From NCBI GenBank assembly GCA_964019425.1, contig OZ025811.1:620001-684000 (forward strand): DNA of 64,000 nucleotides. Direction: 5' to 3'. A program made the translations under genes and the position numbers. The stretch comes from Flectonema sp. DT1601 (lineage: Eukaryota > Euglenozoa > Diplonemea > Diplonemida > Diplonemidae). Numbering within the stretch: the stretch's first letter is position 1; each line of letters starts with the position of its first letter. Under the pieces are notes generated by a model. That model was not told the origin of the DNA. It searched no databases and saw nothing but the letters and a program-made list of their open reading frames with translations. Of this stretch, positions 32,241 to 43,505 are shown piece after piece.

Positions 32241-32380
32241 TTTTTCTACCACCAACTGGAAAAAACCGCACTAATTTTTTCTCAAAAGGACCGCACTAAT
32301 TTTTCCGCGCAGTAATATTTCCCCGCAGTAATTATTCAGCGCAGTAATATTTCCAGTTGCAGTAGTATAAACGAAACAAC
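32241..32380. repeat. Inverted/direct terminal repeats of an unclassified DNA element
   Basis: Copies of CGCAGTAATATTTCC and CCGCACTAATTTTT repeat at ~25-base spacing, bordered by CAACTGGAAA-type ends in opposite orientation. The pattern resembles the subterminal repeats of the MITE at 14656-15101. It probably forms one end of the element whose remnant follows. Confidence 0.5.
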
Positions 32381-33590
32381 CATCAGGGGTGGACTCCTCA
32401 GACAATGTGAATGCTGCTTCTGTGAGCCAGATATCGCGAACAACCCGACCATGATCATTCAGCAAATATGAGATGTCAATTGTGGCTGCCTCTGACATGT
32501 CACGTGCAACCTCTGCCCAAAGCTGGAGAAGTTGTCGCGGAGTGTGATGCTCCCGGGAGAATGAGATGAGACGTCTGAGCACACCATTCGTCAATCAAGT
32601 ACTCTCATCGTCGTATGCCCGCCTGCGACGATGAGAGTACTTGATGAGGCGCTTGTTGCGCTGCAAGAATGTGAGAACCCACCTGAGGAATGGAATACCT
32701 CGAAGCGGGCATGATAACACATAGCATGCAAATGCTAAGGTTCCGAAGCGCCCATTCGTAACCTTCTCTTTAAATGGGCACGCCCTAAAAGAGATGCGGT
32801 GCTTCTTGCGAAGCCAGTAAGCAAACGACCGATTCCCACGTATGAAGAAGCACAGCGTTACTATTGAACGGAGGAAGTCACTGAGGCCAAAGTACTTCGC
32901 AATCCAGGAGGCAATGCAATGAACTCGGTGTGTAGGCTCCGGGATGAGGCAGATATTGCCATCTTGGTCAAATAATTTAAACCCCCTGTATTCTGATCCA
33001 CCCCGATCACTGAGCGCAGAGGTAATCGTGCAGGTTGACAGGTGGTGGTACCGGATCAGTGATTAAGATTCCGAGCTGCTGGAAGTGGTGCAGCGCACGT
33101 CGTAGTGTGTCACAGAATGATTGAGCTTGGTGGCTCTGTGTCAGTCTGCATGCAAGACTATAGCATGCAGTCGTAGCTGTAGCAGCAGTGATGTGTAGCG
33201 CTGACGAGTTTTCTGTCACAGATGTTGCGTCACTTACTAGGCAGAAGGTACTCTCCCGGTTGCGAATGAGGAACACACAATCCTGCACATACAACCACCG
33301 GATCGTCTCTCTTCGTGCAGCCCAATAACTGACGGAGTCAAGACCATGAAGCTGGCGGGTAAACTGCGGAATGCGGCGCATGGCGATGTGCTGCAAGAGG
33401 ATCGGGACAACTGTACTTGGTGGCTGTGGGCGGAGATGCAGGGTCCCAGCAACAGTGTATTGCGATACACCGTCAACCTCACCAATCTTCTCATCGCACC
33501 AGATCAACATGCCATCCGTGCCAGCAACACGAGCCCTAACCTCCAAGTCATCTTCAACTTCTAGTCCCATACCACCCAATACATCTTACA
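32380..33590 (-). pseudogene. Broken transposase-like coding remnant
   Basis: Minus-strand frames span this region with protein-like composition (for example FCLVSDATSVTENSSALH, then DRGGSEYRGFKLFD and PTHRVHCIASWIAKYFGL), in about three pieces. The acidic residues in conserved-looking settings suggest a DDE-type transposase, but I do not recognise the superfamily. It is truncated by the B4 repeat at about 33590. Its right neighbour at 32241-32380 looks like a terminal repeat of the same element. Confidence 0.45.
32594..32645. repeat. Perfect 20-bp hairpin
   Basis: Arms 32594-32613 (ATCAAGTACTCTCATCGTCG) and 32626-32645 are exact reverse complements around a 12-base loop, lying inside the transposase-like remnant. 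Both arms look like the same coding stretch, so a small fold-back duplication is likely. Confidence 0.85.
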
Positions 33591-33599
33591 GCTTTGATC

Positions 33600-34296
33600 A
33601 TTTATTTATCTTTCACTACAATCATTTTTGCCTATATCTTTTCTTTTTATTGCCTATCTGTTCTGGTCTGTTACTTCATTTGTCTTGTTTAACTTCAGTT
33701 ATATCCATTTTACTTTTTATTGTTTCCCATCTGCTTTTTATTTTCTTAGTTCTGGTCAGAAACCCCTGGGCAGCAAGAAGGAAAGCAGTTTAGTACTTCT
33801 GGGTGTTTGGCATCACCCCCCATAGTGAGCAAGTACAACAGGTAGCATTGGTAGTCTGTTGATCCTGAGTGATCCCAGCTACAGTTTTGTTTTTCTTTCT
33901 TTTTTTTAGAAGAAGATCAGGACATCCTAGCACTGCTGGATAGTTGCTGAATGCAGGGCCTGCCTGTGGCATTATAATAACAGGCTAAGTCATTTGTAGT
34001 TCATGGTTTACCTTAGATTTTATAACTTCACATAGGTACTATGAACGATGAGAGATCCAGTGGGATCACTCAGGGTCTAGTAGAGACCACCAATGTTGTG
34101 CGTTGATAGGCAAGGTGACCAACCTTGACATTGTTTCTTTTCTCTCCTGTTGTGACAAACACAAAATACACACACAGCTTACAGTGTGTTCTTTGTGTAT
34201 GTTTTCTTCAGGTGTGAGTAGTTTTTTTGTTCTTGCTCTTCAGGGAGGGCCTTAGCCAAAAGCTAACAGTCCAAATCTCACCTGGTAACTCAACTC
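33600..34296 (+). repeat. B-family repeat, copy B4
   Basis: It matches B1-B3 from TCTTTTCTTTTTATTGCC to CACCTGGTAACTCAACTC. Like B3 it lacks the LINE A-derived insert. Its right end joins the LINE C fragment. Confidence 0.65.
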
Positions 34297-34490
34297 TAGT
34301 CACATACAGCAAGATCTCTGCTGGCAAGGAATCGCGAAGTTGCACTGTTACTCTTACGAGAGCCATGTGAATGCATTACCGCAATAAACTGTAGAGAACG
34401 ACAGGATTAACAAGCACCACCACTTCAACGATCACCACACATGCCTATCAACCCACCTGTACTAGAATAGTTCAGCAACCACATGATTTA

Positions 34491-35543
34491 TTCTGTACAT
34501 CTCCCGCTTGGTCTTTTAGCCTTCTCCGCGATAATTCGCCACAACTACCGAACGGCAGGATACACATCATATCCGACAGCCAGTCATCGCTGAGTAGCTT
34601 GGCCAAGGGGTACCTCTGCCAGCATTCGCGCACCAACCACGAGATTCTCAGCCAGATTTCCACCCTGAATCGCCCGTTTACGATGCAGTTTGTACCTTCT
34701 CATTGTGGTGTTATTGGAAATGAGTTAGCTGATAGCCTGGCTTCCAAAGCTGCGTCATCTGAGATACCGCTCACGGAGGTTCCCTTTGACTACCGAATGG
34801 CTCAATGTTCAATTGTGAACCAAGTCAGAAAAGCATGGCTTCGCTCCCGAGATACGCGACACGTCCACAACTTGGCAACATCGTCTGGTAGGGTACAGAA
34901 GTTCCATCAGGACCTTTTAAGAAGTGACGAGATTATTATAGCCCGAGTGAGAACGGGTCATCACGAACTGGTAAAGCTCCCTGCCTTGGGTCTTACTGAC
35001 TGTCGATTCTGTAATCACACCGACACAGACGCACATCACCTTCTCTCGAGATGTAATGGCGCGAGGATCATAGTGCAGCAATTCTTCCCGGACATCCCGC
35101 AATGCGATGACCCGACAAATGACGGACAACACCACCATACGTTCTTTGCCACAGAGAATCAGCCGAAACTAGCTGCAATGCTGAAGGACCTGGAGAGCTA
35201 CCTGCAGAGCTTTCCGCTGCGTGCGGCCCTGCCGAGACAGTGGTTATTGAGGCATCTTGTTAAATTCTCTAACCTTCCGAAACTCACTTCTCGAGATAAG
35301 CTCGAAGTCTTACAAGCCATCGATAATGCCTACAATCACACGGTGATCGAGGAAATACACAATTTTCTGTGGACAGTTGAGCTTTTCTGCTATAATGGTA
35401 TAGAAAAGACTCAATTTACTGATCTGCTCAATAAGATCCACTACGCCAACTATGAGCGGATAGAACGGAAGTGGTTCGACTACAAGGTGCGAGGTCCTCC
35501 GACTCGGAGTTACATAGATATACTATTCAAAATTAATCCCTGA
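34491..35543 (+). pseudogene. LINE C C-terminal fragment: RNase H and zinc knuckle
   Basis: The frame shows RNase H motifs IHIISDSQSSLSSL (catalytic Asp, at about 34560) and FVPSHCGVIGNELADSLA (His and final Asp). Then follow RVRTGHHEL and a CRFCNHTDTDAHHLLSRC knuckle, plus ~190 residues of unknown helical sequence to the stop at 35543. It belongs to the same general LINE type as LINE B (RNase H plus terminal knuckle), but the sequences are clearly different families. The reverse transcriptase is absent, as in a 5'-truncated copy. The frame is open from 34395 without an ATG near the start. Confidence 0.75.
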
Positions 35544-35711
35544 AATCATCAACTGTGTTTACTGAGTTATTAAATTCATCTATTTTATTTTATGTTATCT
35601 TATATTATTTTATTTTGTTTTATTTTTTCATCATAATATCAAGTTTATTTAGTGTTTCAGATTAGAACTAGTTTTTTTTTTTTTTTTTTTTTTTTTGTTT
35701 TTTTTTTTTTT

Positions 35712-35756
<45 letters not shown>

Positions 35757-35994
35757 TTTACTTAATTGCGTGGTTTCCTGCTAGTATACCGGACAAGGTG
35801 GAAGCAAAGTGTTTCTAGGTCTCCTGATCTAGTATGCCCTGTGCTGATACTAACAAAATAATCCCCCGGGATTAGGTTCTTCCTACTGCCGCAGTATTGG
35901 GGACCCTCAGAAGAGCCACCCGGTACTCTTTGAGTGTCTACCTAACCGATACTCGGTGGTCTGATGGACTTGCTAACTAACTAACTAACTAACC
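35544..35994 (+). other. LINE C 3' UTR with poly-T tract and (CTAA)n tail
   Basis: A T-only tract with few interruptions covers about 35671-35757. The end carries a (CTAA)n run at 35973-35993, a microsatellite tail typical of some LINE clades. Confidence 0.55.
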
Positions 35995-36582
35995 TTCTAC
36001 CGTGGTGTGCTTGTTTATTCCCCCATTCCTCAACTCCCAATGCTTCCTGTTATGTTTTGCTATCATGTAGAAACCTCACCTTTGTTCTTCTTTTACACGG
36101 ACACAGCTACAATCAAGATGGGCGAGATGGATCCTTTGAATTCGATTTGATTCTTTTCACTTGTTCATTGGCTTTTTAAAAAAAATGTACCATTTACAGT
36201 GTTTATATGTATTTAAGTGCGGAGTTGGGAATCTTACGTTAATTCTCCCCCACAGAGACAATCAACAACCTCGTTTGCATATAGATGTTTATTGCCTTGT
36301 CTGCTGATCTTCTCTGTATTTAGTGTATCTTCCTCCGCAGGTATCACATTCAATAACATCTTTGGAGCTCGGCTTAGTATGATGCATTTGGTGGGTGCCT
36401 TGAGATTTAATAAATAAAGCGGAGTTACAATGGGATGTTTGGTGGGGTTCATGTGCTTGTTCCGAGTGTATTTGGTATACTTTCCCCGACAGAAATCGTA
36501 ATCACTCTACCCCAGAATGCAGCTTAATAATTGTGACAGGTCCTCAGATACTTTATTCATCATTTTTTCCAACAGGGTTCGC
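35995..36582 (+). other. Intergenic region upstream of the first host gene
   Basis: No gene is supported. A polypyrimidine tract ending in CCAACAG at about 36575 lies seven bases before the first host ATG and could be a splice acceptor. Confidence 0.45.
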
Positions 36583-39534
36583 ATGCCGCCCCCGTCTCCT
36601 CCGCCCCTTGCTCAGGTAAAGGTGGCCACGAAGTCAAATTTAAACCCAAATGTAGCGGAATTCAAGCCCTCGGGGATGACTGAGGAGGAAATTGATAGTA
36701 AAATTGGGAGGTTTGAGAAAGTCTCTATGGTACCAGTCCCGGAAGATTACGAGCCACCGTTGAGGAAGAAGAGGAATCAACGAAGTTCAGACATTGGACG
36801 TCGAAACCAATCTGCAAGAGAAATGATGCCAATACAAGAATCAGGCGAATATCAGGATTTAGGAACCACATACTACGATCAAGCAGAGTATTCCCACAGT
36901 GATGAGTATTGTCAATGTGAAAGTTGTTGTGGAGTAGATTACTATAATTCTCAACAATATTATCAATCTGAGTATTATAGTCATGGTGAACATGAATCAG
37001 TTCCACCACCTCCAGCTCCAACAACTTCACAACCACCTGCACAAGTATCGATAGATGGAACAGAATGGATTCATGATCCTTACGCTCCTGTTGAAATTGA
37101 AATGCAGAATTCGCACGCTGCTTATAATGAGATTCTACCGCCACCCTCTGCGACTGATGACTATTACAGTTCTTATAATTCATATCGTGATCCGTACGTT
37201 TCGACTCCTTCGGTTCCGACCTCGCAGGCGGTTCAGCACCCACCTGAGGATCAGCAATCTATGCACACACACACAATAACAGGTCCTGTAACATTTCAAG
37301 GTACTGCTGGAAGTAGTGATTGGGATGAACATCGTATAATTCCTGGACTTCTTCCAGCGGTTGTTTCCGCAGTTACTGCCATCATCGTAATTTCACACAC
37401 TGCCTGTCATAAAACTGCAGCTGACATTGTTCGCGAAGGTTTGGTAAAAAAAGACCTCAAAAGTAAGCAACCTAATCCAGCTGGCGTTGGTGTTCCCGCT
37501 ATCAAGAAACTACTCTTAAGCAGCGGGGTCACCGTCCCGACACAGCCAAGGGAGGGAGTAACCATACTGAATAGAAGTCAACCAATATCAGCTATAGCGT
37601 CTTCAAAAGTAAATAATTGTCCGGAAGGTTTAGAAGCACTGGCAACTATTAATGGTATGCTAGCAAGATCAAAGCAGGGACCTTCTGCGAAGAAAGCTGT
37701 TAATATTGTTACCGAATCCGAGCTAGTTCAGCGTATTCAAGAAAAAGCTCACCAAGAAATGCAAAAAGAAAAAGTAAAGCGTGAACAGCACCAACAGGAG
37801 GAAAAGCTCAAAAAAGTTGCAACCGAAAGTATGAAGAAGCCACCTATCCAACCGCAACCTGTTGTACTGCAACAGAAGAAAGAAAAATCCAAGTCATCTA
37901 ATAACGGCTGGAAAGAAGTAACCTCCGGACCTGTGAGATCGGCTCCTGCGGCATCTGCAATGTCGGTAGCGCCGGTATCTGTAGTAGTGGCGCATAGCAA
38001 TAAAAAGGGCAGCCATAATGCTGCAACTAGCAAACATGGCAACCGAATTCGAATATTGTCCTACGCAAACTCATCATCAGAGTCTGACCCAAGGTCTTAC
38101 TCTTCATCAATAGATGACAGTAGAAGTGATAGTGACTCCTGTTCTCAGACAGAAGAATACAACCGTGATACTGACATATTAAAGAACCAAACATCTCAGT
38201 CACAACCAGCTTCCAAGAAGAATAAAAAGAATAAACAGTCCGCTACAAACAGCACCAGTGAGTCTGAAGCAGAATTATTACTGCAACTCAGCGCTATCCA
38301 GAAAAATGGACTTGGAACTGGAACAGCGGCAACCGTAGGCATCAGTGGGGCTGTTAAGGAAAATACCAACACTAACGGCGCTAGCAACATCGCTAGTCAG
38401 AGTGATGTTACAAGAGAACGTCAAAAAAAACTTCAACATGCTCTGGTTGAGCGTTGGAAGGTCGCAGAAGAAGAAGAGCGTCTTATTCAAGAACAGACAT
38501 ACAGAGCTATGCAGCTTCATAAACATGATCTTCGTGAAAAGGCTGACAGAGACCTCAGAGAACGACAGAAGGAAGCAGACCAACTTATCGATTCAAATCA
38601 ATATCAACAAGCTCTGTCTATTTTAAAACCAATTTACACAAAAATGACAGACTCAGATCATGCACACGATACTTTTGCAATTGCCACCACAGTAGCAACA
38701 TGTCTTCTGAAGTGTGATCAGCAAGAAGGTGCCTACACTGTTGGCACTGCTGTTATAAAATTGGCAAAATTAGCAGAAAACTCATCAGCGGTAGTGTCTC
38801 TTTCACTTATTGTAGCACAAGTTTGTACTGAGGTAGACCAATACAAGTATTACAAGGATGCTTGTCAGTGGTTGTCTACAATATCAGGTGTTAAGAGTCA
38901 GTCTGATGTACTGATGGCATTAAAAGGTTTGTCTCAATCTGTTGTTGAGTTGGGAGTTACAGCAGGCCTTGATGATTTTCACTTAATAAAATGTCTTATT
39001 CAATTAGTTAACGATAGTGATCTGATAGCCTCATGTCACTACATTGAATTATCGCAGGTTATCTCTTTGGAGAATTCAGGAGACTGGAATGCTGTAATGA
39101 GTGAAGGTAGTATCTCTAACCTTTCCGTCAACAGAACTTCAAAACTGATCATCTGGGTCTCTCGGGGAATGCAAACTAATTGGGAGGACATTGAAACCCT
39201 TACTGAGGACTTGAATAAGTTAGCTGAAGAAGATTACAATATCATCGCTTCTGAGGCTTCTGATTTCTGCAGTCCTGAAATGTCTCATTGCCTTGCTTTG
39301 ATCAACTTTGCTGCGAAAAAACTTACTGCCTCCAGTTTGGTATCACGTACCTGTGACTTGGCTACAAGTATAGTAAACAATTGTAAAGTAAAGTCTGCTT
39401 CAGAACAGATTCAGTTTGTTCTTTCAAAAGATGTTTCGTACCCGCACTTCATAAGTCAGAGTGATCAGCAGCCTGTTGACGATTTTGTTGCGATCGTACC
39501 TCCGCATCACAAACATTGTTGGAAACTATTTTAG
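36583..39534 (+). CDS. PAM2-motif protein with C-terminal helical repeat region
   Basis: A 983-residue protein starting at the ATG of MPPPSPPPLAQ; the frame is open upstream (ATG at 36517), but the 36583 start follows a likely splice acceptor. Residues 18-29 (SNLNPNVAEFKP) are a near-canonical PAM2 motif, which binds the MLLE domain of poly(A)-binding protein; Val replaces the usual Ala. A low-complexity Tyr/Ser/Pro-rich region (about 80-260), a hydrophobic stretch near 265-290, a charged coiled-coil (about 605-680) and an alpha-helical, TPR-like C-terminus (LIDSNQYQQALSILKPIY onward) follow. The layout suggests an mRNA-metabolism scaffold. I do not recognise an orthologue; a decapping-scaffold role is only a guess. 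Confidence 0.7.
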   Translation: MPPPSPPPLAQVKVATKSNLNPNVAEFKPSGMTEEEIDSKIGRFEKVSMVPVPEDYEPPLRKKRNQRSSDIGRRNQSAREMMPIQESGEYQDLGTTYYDQAEYSHSDEYCQCESCCGVDYYNSQQYYQSEYYSHGEHESVPPPPAPTTSQPPAQVSIDGTEWIHDPYAPVEIEMQNSHAAYNEILPPPSATDDYYSSYNSYRDPYVSTPSVPTSQAVQHPPEDQQSMHTHTITGPVTFQGTAGSSDWDEHRIIPGLLPAVVSAVTAIIVISHTACHKTAADIVREGLVKKDLKSKQPNPAGVGVPAIKKLLLSSGVTVPTQPREGVTILNRSQPISAIASSKVNNCPEGLEALATINGMLARSKQGPSAKKAVNIVTESELVQRIQEKAHQEMQKEKVKREQHQQEEKLKKVATESMKKPPIQPQPVVLQQKKEKSKSSNNGWKEVTSGPVRSAPAASAMSVAPVSVVVAHSNKKGSHNAATSKHGNRIRILSYANSSSESDPRSYSSSIDDSRSDSDSCSQTEEYNRDTDILKNQTSQSQPASKKNKKNKQSATNSTSESEAELLLQLSAIQKNGLGTGTAATVGISGAVKENTNTNGASNIASQSDVTRERQKKLQHALVERWKVAEEEERLIQEQTYRAMQLHKHDLREKADRDLRERQKEADQLIDSNQYQQALSILKPIYTKMTDSDHAHDTFAIATTVATCLLKCDQQEGAYTVGTAVIKLAKLAENSSAVVSLSLIVAQVCTEVDQYKYYKDACQWLSTISGVKSQSDVLMALKGLSQSVVELGVTAGLDDFHLIKCLIQLVNDSDLIASCHYIELSQVISLENSGDWNAVMSEGSISNLSVNRTSKLIIWVSRGMQTNWEDIETLTEDLNKLAEEDYNIIASEASDFCSPEMSHCLALINFAAKKLTASSLVSRTCDLATSIVNNCKVKSASEQIQFVLSKDVSYPHFISQSDQQPVDDFVAIVPPHHKHCWKLF

Positions 39535-41601
39535 ACTTGTTGAGATGCTAACTTCACATTGAAAATTCTTGAGAATTCTACCCTAACTTATAACACGAAC
39601 CCTTTTATTATTATCGGAAGCTGCTTACTTTTGGTTAGCATTGCTGTGCACTTACAGAGTGAGGAATTTTCTTTTTTTTTTTAAATTTTTTTATTTTTGC
39701 CTCTATAGTTGTTGATTTTGGAAAAGAAGACTGTTAGTGAAGTAAGCAACTAGATCAGGAAGTTAGGCACCTGTCTAGGATAGTCGATGGTAAAATCTGA
39801 AGACAGTAATTTGACGTGTTCTTCTGGTCTTCATTGGCCTTTTTTTTCCTCCCAAATTTTCCCTCTCCATCTCCTCCCCATGCGTTGTGGTCACAGTTTA
39901 GTTTTTTTTTTCTTCTATTTTTTATTTGTGCTGGAGGGACAGTTCATTTCTACGTAGCTGTTCGTTTTCTCCAGTTTGTTGCGGTGTGTGTTCCTTAAAG
40001 TAGCCGCATTGGATTCAAGAATATTTTAAAAAAACGAACAAACCACTCCTTCGAAGTGATTTGCGTGTTATAAGTTGTTAAAAAAGTGAATTTTTTTATG
40101 TATCAAAATTGGGTTATCAAAATATTATTTATTGTCTTCATTATTTTCTTTTTTTTCTCCAAGACGCAGTAAACGGTATTCCTTCCTTGTAGGTTTTTTT
40201 TTTTTTGGTGGCGTACAAACAAAAACAAACCTAATCTTATAGCTTCCTTATTTGAGTGAGATACCCGATTTTTTTTTCTTTTTTCTTCTTCCTTTTTTTT
40301 CTGGTTTAAAAAATCTCAAAAAAAAAAAAAAACGAAGTATCAATTTACCCTTCTGCTTTCCCCCTATTCTTCCCCTTTTCTATATTTTTAATTACGATCA
40401 GAAAGCAATAAAAAAAAAAGAAATTTTTAAAAAATAAATAAAAATAGAACAGCCGCAACTCTAGCGGACTTAACCTTTTGATTTCGAAGTTTTCCCCTTC
40501 CCCTTCCCCTTCCTTTTTTTTTTTTTTTTTTTTCCCCTTTTGGTTTTTTAGCCAAAAAAAAAAAAAAAAAAACCAACTCAATTGTTGATATTTATTTGAA
40601 GTTCTCGGCGCAGCCTGTTTTTTTTTGCCGGTTACTCAGCCAGCACTTTGCCTGCGTTTATTATTAAATTATTAATGAAATAAAATAGAAGTTGTCGAGG
40701 TGCTAGCCAGTAGTGGTGGTCGATGCCTTTTTTTTTCCTTCTTTTTTTCTTTTTTTTTTTTTTTGGTGTAAACGTCCAAATAACTCGGAAGAATAGAAAA
40801 AAAATAAATAAATAAAGACATTGGGACATCCCCCACCTATCTTCATCCCCTTTTCTTGTGTACTTTAGTATATTTAATATATTGCGGAAAAGTCTTTAAG
40901 CTGAGCTGAGTCAAATCTACGAAAAAAAAAACAGATTTGGAACGAAATGATGATCCTATTCTAATCAGGTTTACCGATGAGTAGTTATTTTCGATGTTTG
41001 CTCGTTGTTCCCTCTTCTTCTTCTTCTTCTTTTTTTTTTTTTTTTTTTGTACTAAAAGAACAACTTCTTCAGAGTTATATCGACCTGTATCCGAGTTGTT
41101 ACTTTCTCACAGAAAAAAAATAATAAAAAAATCAACAGCAGTGAAAGAGTTGATAGCTCAAAACAGATTTTCTTATTATTATTTTTTTTATTCTCAATTT
41201 TTTTTTTTTTTTTTTTAAATAATTAAGGAAGGCAGGCAGGTCATGTTGACAGATCTTCTCTCTTTTTGGTAAGCACGACTTCCTCTCTGCGGCCAGCATC
41301 TCGTAAATGAGGCAGTAAAGGCGCCACTCTACACTTCGTTAGGTTGGCCGCTACAAGCCTGATGGCTTCTACTTTGTACGAACTGAATCGTCAGCTCGTT
41401 TATCAACACATCAGATTGTAAGAAATGGCTGCACGCCGAATATCTCGGAAAGGTCATTTCATGTATTGATGTGTTCTTGTAGTAGTTTATAATGTCATCG
41501 TTCTTTAAGTCAGAATAACATCATTATGAGGTACAGGAGTTTTGTTTTATTTTTTTAATTACAATCTATTTATGTTGTTATTTATGTTTTCAGACATCAC
41601 T
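39535..41601 (+). other. Intergenic region with homopolymer tracts
   Basis: No supported gene. Long T and A runs occur at 40500-40570, 40730-40765 and 41028-41048. The end (ATGTTTTCAG at 41584-41593) looks like a 3' splice site eight bases before the next ATG. Confidence 0.5.
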
Positions 41602-42474
41602 ATGGATGAGGACTGGGAGGATCCTGATTGGGCGAAGGTCGCGGGGGGTCTCAGAGGAATGATGGTCGGAGTTTTTCGACTTATTACAAGACCGGCACAG
41701 ATGAAAGTCCTGATTTGGTTTGCAAAAAGAAAATGGAAAAATAAAGGGAATTCATCTCCTGCTATGACTCCAATGGATTTAACAGTCAATGTGGGAATGG
41801 AATGCATTATTGGCGCTGCAATGTACGATGTGTACGGAAGAGCTTTAGGTAGATTTGATACTGCCACACAAGATATAAAAGTACCCGGAAGAGACTACAT
41901 TCCGGTATTCGGAGCTGGTGTTGTTGCTGGTGCCGCAAGTGCTATTCTAACTACTCCACATAATAATATAGTTGCTCACCACAGTGATACCCGTCAAGGG
42001 ATCATGAAAGCCTTTACCCATTTAGGATGGAAGAATCCAAGAGAAGGATTATTCGCTGGAGTCGGTCACTCAATAATCAGAGATTCAGTTGCAGTTAGTG
42101 TCATGTTTGTATCGACTGCTTGGTTTAAAAAGAACCTCCCTCAGCCTAATGATACTTTGACACATAATGCTGCTCATTCCTTTCTTGCTGGTGGTCTGGC
42201 TGGCATGGTTTCAACGGTAGCAGTTATGCCTTTCCGACATGCATGGAGCTCGCAATATCCAGGTACATATTTCTTCCTATTAGCACCGAAGATGTTGGCC
42301 AGCCCTAGTTTCAGTCTTGGGTCGTTTAAGGTAATGGTGGCAGGTATGCCACCAGCTCTGTTGGCTGCGTTTATTCCGAATGCTTTTGGTATGGCTGCTT
42401 TCAGTGTTGCGAATCATTTAAATAACGAGCTTGAAGAAAAAGAACCGGAGATCGTAAAGATTAAGTCTGCGTGA
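41602..42474 (+). CDS. Mitochondrial carrier family-like protein
   Basis: This 290-residue protein begins at MDEDWEDPDW. Its length and repeat organisation fit the mitochondrial carrier family (three ~100-residue units, six helices). Glycine-rich helix starts (FGAGVVAGAASAILTTPHNN and FLAGGLAGMVSTVAVMPFRH) and a GLFAGVGHSIIRDS stretch correspond to the carrier pattern in units two and three. The PxD/ExxK/R signatures are degenerate (TPHNNIVAH, MPFRHAWSS), so it may be a divergent or organelle-specific member. The substrate cannot be inferred. The start was chosen over upstream non-ATG codons because it follows TTTTCAG. Confidence 0.65.
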   Translation: MDEDWEDPDWAKVAGGLRGMMVGVFRLITRPAQMKVLIWFAKRKWKNKGNSSPAMTPMDLTVNVGMECIIGAAMYDVYGRALGRFDTATQDIKVPGRDYIPVFGAGVVAGAASAILTTPHNNIVAHHSDTRQGIMKAFTHLGWKNPREGLFAGVGHSIIRDSVAVSVMFVSTAWFKKNLPQPNDTLTHNAAHSFLAGGLAGMVSTVAVMPFRHAWSSQYPGTYFFLLAPKMLASPSFSLGSFKVMVAGMPPALLAAFIPNAFGMAAFSVANHLNNELEEKEPEIVKIKSA

Positions 42475-42692
42475 GTTATACACGCGACTAGTGGAACTCA
42501 GTATTGAAACCATTATTGGTAGAAGGAGAACAAAACAAAACAAAAGTGTGAGTTGACCGATTCTTCTCTTTTATTTTTTTTGTACCAACACAGTTGAAGA
42601 AGAAACTATTCAGATTGAAAGCCAGTTATGATTTATTTCCCCGTGCGACAGGATTTTGTCTGCGTTCAACAAAATATAAGGCTAATCTGAAT

Positions 42693-42732
<40 letters not shown>

Positions 42733-42912
42733 AAAAGTAATTGTTTAGCCTAAACTCCTCAACGGATCTACTGAGAGAGATCAAACAAAAAGATGTGACC
42801 GATTCTACGACTACAATAGTTATTCCTCCTATCCTACTATTGTGTTGCTAAACTACTTTTGGCGATGGAAGTATTTTCTGCTTTATTAACAGAAATTTGA
42901 AGATTATTAAAA

Positions 42913-42950
<38 letters not shown>

Positions 42951-43505
42951 TTGCATTTAACAAGTTGTTGGGCAGCACACATAATGATCAGTTTAAGTAG
43001 GTTCACAGTTTCGTGCACAAGCAAAAAATCACAGAATTTATGTTAAGGCCACCTTTTTTTTTTCTTTTTCTTTTTTTTTCCAAAATACCTTCAAACCCGT
43101 TGTTCGATAGAAGGAGAATTGTGGCAGCGTAACTAACCTATTCTTTTATTAGGATTTTGTACCGAGTTGCGCACAAACAAAACAAAAAAGTGTAGAGTAA
43201 AAAAAGTAAAGCGTAGAATTGACCGATTCTTTTCTGTCTTACTTGTAAAATAATATGAGTTACAAGTCAGAGGGAAGTAAAAAACAAAACAAAGGTGTGC
43301 TTCTTTTCTATCAGCTTCAACTGCTGTGTAAAGCATTCTGGGTACATTGAGACCTGTTTTCACAAAATCTATTCCTTCTTTGTCGGTGTCACGGAATGAA
43401 CTCTAAGCCAAATGGATGATTTCTCTTTAGTTACCTTCAAGAATAATGTAAGTATTTCAGGTTAATTCTCTTTTTTTCTTTTTTTTTTTGAAGTTATTAC
43501 ACATT
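42475..43505 (+). other. Intergenic region with dispersed repeat copy 1
   Basis: Two long T tracts (about 42690-42730 and 42918-42949) precede the repeat described at 42950-43228. The region ends with a long polypyrimidine tract and GAAG at about 43493. Confidence 0.6.
42950..43228 (+). repeat. Dispersed intergenic repeat, copy 1
   Basis: The first part (GCATTTAACAAGT...GGGCAGCACACATAA...GTTCACAGTTTCGTGCACAA) matches 57077-57235. The second part (AACCCGTTGTTCGATAGAAG...GGCAGCGTAACTAACC...TTGTACCGAGTTGCGCACAA) matches 52756-52875, 57252-57398 and 62932-63060. All copies lie on the + strand between host genes. Confidence 0.8.
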
